Part shown: one piece after another, positions 62,174-64,000 of the stretch
How positions within the stretch are numbered: position 1 is the stretch's first letter
Layout: each line of letters opens with the position of its first letter
From: Paraflavitalea sp966211765
GTDB taxonomy: Bacteria; Bacteroidota; Bacteroidia; Chitinophagales; Chitinophagaceae
Direction: 5' to 3'
NCBI GenBank assembly: GCA_966211765.1
Contig: CBIHOV010000031.1
Coordinates: forward strand, 40,790-104,789
DNA length: 64,000 bases
Notes under the pieces: generated by a model
What the model was told of the DNA's origin: nothing
What the model saw: only the letters and a program-made list of their open reading frames with translations
Databases searched by the model: none
Made by a program: the position numbers and the translations under genes

Positions 62174-63286
62174 TTGAATAAAAAGATCATCATAGCAGGC
62201 GGTGGTACCGGCGGGCATATTTTCCCGGCGATTGCCATTGCCAATGCGTTAAAGAGAATGGATTCGTCCATTGATATCTTATTTATAGGTGCGAAGGGAA
62301 AGATGGAGATGGAAAAAGTGCCACAGGCAGGTTATCCTATTGAAGGGCTGGATATAGCCGGTTTTAACAGGAGTTCATTGCTGAAGAATATCGGTTTGCC
62401 GATCAAACTGATCAGGAGTTTTTTCCAGGTGAGAAAGATCATTACTGATTTTATGCCGGATGCGGTGGTAGGAGTGGGTGGTTATTCCAGTTTCCCGGTA
62501 TTGCGTTATGCGCAGGCCAGGGGTATCCCTACTTTCATTCATGAGAGCAACTCATTTGCGGGTAAATCCAATATGATGTTGGGGAGGAAAGCTACCCGCG
62601 TATTTGTAGCTGGTGATGGCATGGAGAAGTTTTTCCCGGCCGATAAACTGATGATCACCGGCAATCCGGTACGCAGTACGATCGCAGCCAATGCTATCAG
62701 TCGTGCAAAAGGTATGGAATTCTTTGGCCTGGATGCGGCCAAGAAAACAGTGTTGGCCACCGGCGGCAGCCTGGGGGCCAAAGGCATTAATGAAGCATTG
62801 GATGCAAACATTGACCTGTTTGCTAAGAACGATATTCAACTGATCTGGCAATCGGGTAAACCTTATGTAGAAAGAGCAAGTGAACTGGCGGTAGAGAACA
62901 GGAATATCTGGGCCAATAGTTTTATTACACAAATGGAATATGCCTATGCAGCTGCCGATATCGTGATCTCCCGGTCGGGTGCAATGGCCATTGCCGAATT
63001 GTGTGTAGTACAAAAGCCTGCCGTGCTGGTGCCCTTTCCTTTTGCAGCAGAGGATCACCAGACAGTGAATGCCCAGCACCTGGTAGATAAACAAGCAGCC
63101 ATATTGGTGCGTGACAGTGAAGCGAAAGAAAAACTGGTGCGTACAGTGGTAGCGCTGGCTAAAGACGAGCAACAACAGGCCCTGCTGAAAGAGAATATCG
63201 CAAAGCTGGCCATTACCAATGCAGATGAAGTGATTGCGCGGGAGATATTGAAGGTGGTCAATGAAAATGTAGGAGGAAAGGGGTAG
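62174..63286 (+). CDS. murG: UDP-GlcNAc:lipid I N-acetylglucosaminyltransferase MurG
   Basis: The 370-residue peripheral GT-B enzyme adds GlcNAc to lipid I, giving lipid II. It starts at TTG 62174 (MNKKIIIAGGGTGGHIFPAI); no in-frame ATG precedes it. Signatures: IIAGGGTGGHIFPAIAIAN near the start, VGVGGYSSFPVLRYAQARG, TGNPVRS, LATGGSLGAKGINEAL, and the acceptor-domain ADIVISRSGAMAIAELC. It is followed 2 nt later by murC. Confidence 0.95.
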   Translation: MNKKIIIAGGGTGGHIFPAIAIANALKRMDSSIDILFIGAKGKMEMEKVPQAGYPIEGLDIAGFNRSSLLKNIGLPIKLIRSFFQVRKIITDFMPDAVVGVGGYSSFPVLRYAQARGIPTFIHESNSFAGKSNMMLGRKATRVFVAGDGMEKFFPADKLMITGNPVRSTIAANAISRAKGMEFFGLDAAKKTVLATGGSLGAKGINEALDANIDLFAKNDIQLIWQSGKPYVERASELAVENRNIWANSFITQMEYAYAAADIVISRSGAMAIAELCVVQKPAVLVPFPFAAEDHQTVNAQHLVDKQAAILVRDSEAKEKLVRTVVALAKDEQQQALLKENIAKLAITNADEVIAREILKVVNENVGGKG

Positions 63287-63288
63287 TT

Positions 63289-64000
63289 ATGATCGATATA
63301 AAAGATATCAGGAAGATTTATTTCATCGGGATAGGTGGTATCGGCATGAGTGCACTGGCGAGGTATTTCAAATTTCATGGCCGGGATGTAAGTGGCTATG
63401 ATAAAACAGAAACCCCGCTCACAAAGAAACTGGTGGAAGAAGGAATACCGGTGCATTATGAAGAAGACCTGACCAAAGCGCCCAAAGATGCACAGCTGAT
63501 CGTATTTACGCCAGCGGTACCGAAGGCGCACCAGGAGTTGGTGTATTATCAACAGAATAATTATCCCCTGCTAAAGCGAAGCGAAGTACTGGGGTTGATT
63601 ACCAATAGTTCTTTTAATATCTGTGTAGCAGGCACGCATGGCAAAACAACGGTGAGTACGATGACGGCCCACTTGCTGCGGCACAGTGGCTATGGTTGTA
63701 ATGCATTTCTGGGCGGTATTGCTGTGAATTACAACAGCAATTACTGGAGCAATGAACGGAATGTATGTGTGGTGGAAGCGGATGAGTACGACCGGAGTTT
63801 TCTGCGCCTGAGTCCTGATATTGCAGCGATCACCTCCATGGATGCTGATCACCTGGATATATATGGTACGCCAACAGCGATGGAGGAAGCTTTTATAGAG
63901 TTCTCGGGAAAGGTAAAGCCGGGGGGATTGTTGCTGAGTAAGTTTGGTTTGCCCCGGTCGGGTGATCTGAAAACAGCCAACCACCTGCAGTACAGTTTGC
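63289..64000 (+). CDS. murC: UDP-MurNAc--L-alanine ligase MurC, cut by window end
   Basis: ATG 63289 (MIDIKDIRKIYFIGIGGIGM) opens a frame to the window end (237 codons), about half of the expected ~460 residues. Motifs: nucleotide-binding IGIGGIGMSALARYF, P-loop VAGTHGKTTVSTM and VVEADEYDRSFL. MurC adds L-alanine to UDP-MurNAc at the start of the peptide stem. It lies 2 nt after murG; ftsQ, ftsA and ftsZ would be expected beyond. Confidence 0.95.
   Translation, partial: MIDIKDIRKIYFIGIGGIGMSALARYFKFHGRDVSGYDKTETPLTKKLVEEGIPVHYEEDLTKAPKDAQLIVFTPAVPKAHQELVYYQQNNYPLLKRSEVLGLITNSSFNICVAGTHGKTTVSTMTAHLLRHSGYGCNAFLGGIAVNYNSNYWSNERNVCVVEADEYDRSFLRLSPDIAAITSMDADHLDIYGTPTAMEEAFIEFSGKVKPGGLLLSKFGLPRSGDLKTANHLQYSL

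Noticed and set aside
1..64000. tRNA, rRNA, CRISPR or prophage genes
   Set aside because: No cloverleaf arms, rRNA cores, repeat-spacer arrays or phage structural genes were recognised by eye; a covariance or HMM search was not possible.

Overview
The window is chromosomal DNA of a Bacteroidota bacterium, most likely a Chitinophagaceae member (Niastella/Chitinophaga/Paraflavitalea-like). The reasons are an ECF sigma - FecR - SusC trio with a DUF4974-type FecR and an STN-bearing SusC, several TonB-dependent transporters, type IX secretion (T9SS) substrates with a PorP/SprF-type protein, occasional TAnnTTTG -7 elements, little Shine-Dalgarno signal, and a dcw cluster of Bacteroidota type. No rRNA, tRNA, CRISPR array, phage or intact insertion sequence was recognised.

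Layout. 1-4.7 kb (- strand): ECF sigma, FecR anti-sigma and the first 899 codons of a SusC transporter, a nutrient-sensing cell-surface signalling unit whose SusD partner probably lies outside the window. 5-11 kb: an MFS permease, a Crp/Fnr regulator, an Oar-like TonB receptor and a small methyltransferase. 11.2-18.1 kb (+): a TPR/HTH membrane regulator, a TonB receptor, a very acidic lipoprotein and a lipoprotein beta-propeller phytase, read here as a phytate-use locus. 18.1-22.3 kb: NUMOD/HNH protein, VOC protein, small membrane protein, aldo/keto reductase, amidohydrolase. 22.3-31 kb (-): two paralogous ~1,230-residue T9SS type-B proteins on either side of a PorP/SprF protein. 31.2-36.7 kb (-): recG with no usable canonical start codon, a Trp/Tyr/His-rich plus Thr-Arg-Pro-repeat protein, and a GT-C type glycosyltransferase.

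37-40.6 kb (+): a tight operon of UbiA-type phosphoribosyltransferase, DprE1-like oxidoreductase, DprE2-like SDR and HAD-IB phosphatase. This is the gene set expected for making polyprenyl-phosphate-arabinose, with the GT-C enzyme transcribed divergently beside it as a possible user of the donor. 40.6-51.6 kb: a second Crp/Fnr regulator, an M24 metallopeptidase-like protein, a small HEXXH protein, a T9SS-exported esterase with PKD-like domains, a second MFS permease, DUF4136 lipoprotein, beta-barrel protein, YqgE, an orphan sensor kinase, QueA and a DUF3052 protein. 51.9-64 kb (+): the division and cell-wall cluster mraZ-rsmH-ftsL-ftsI-murE-mraY-murD-ftsW-murG-murC (murC cut by the window end), preceded by 10-bp-phased MraZ boxes.

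The most unusual non-coding signal is a family of about 47-nt hairpins (arm AGAGGTGACACCTTTC and its complement). It occurs four times in unrelated intergenic gaps, two of them on either side of ftsW. Other structural signals are phased decamers upstream of one T9SS substrate, a hairpin 10 nt upstream of ftsL, and strong inverted repeats between murE and mraY and upstream of recG.
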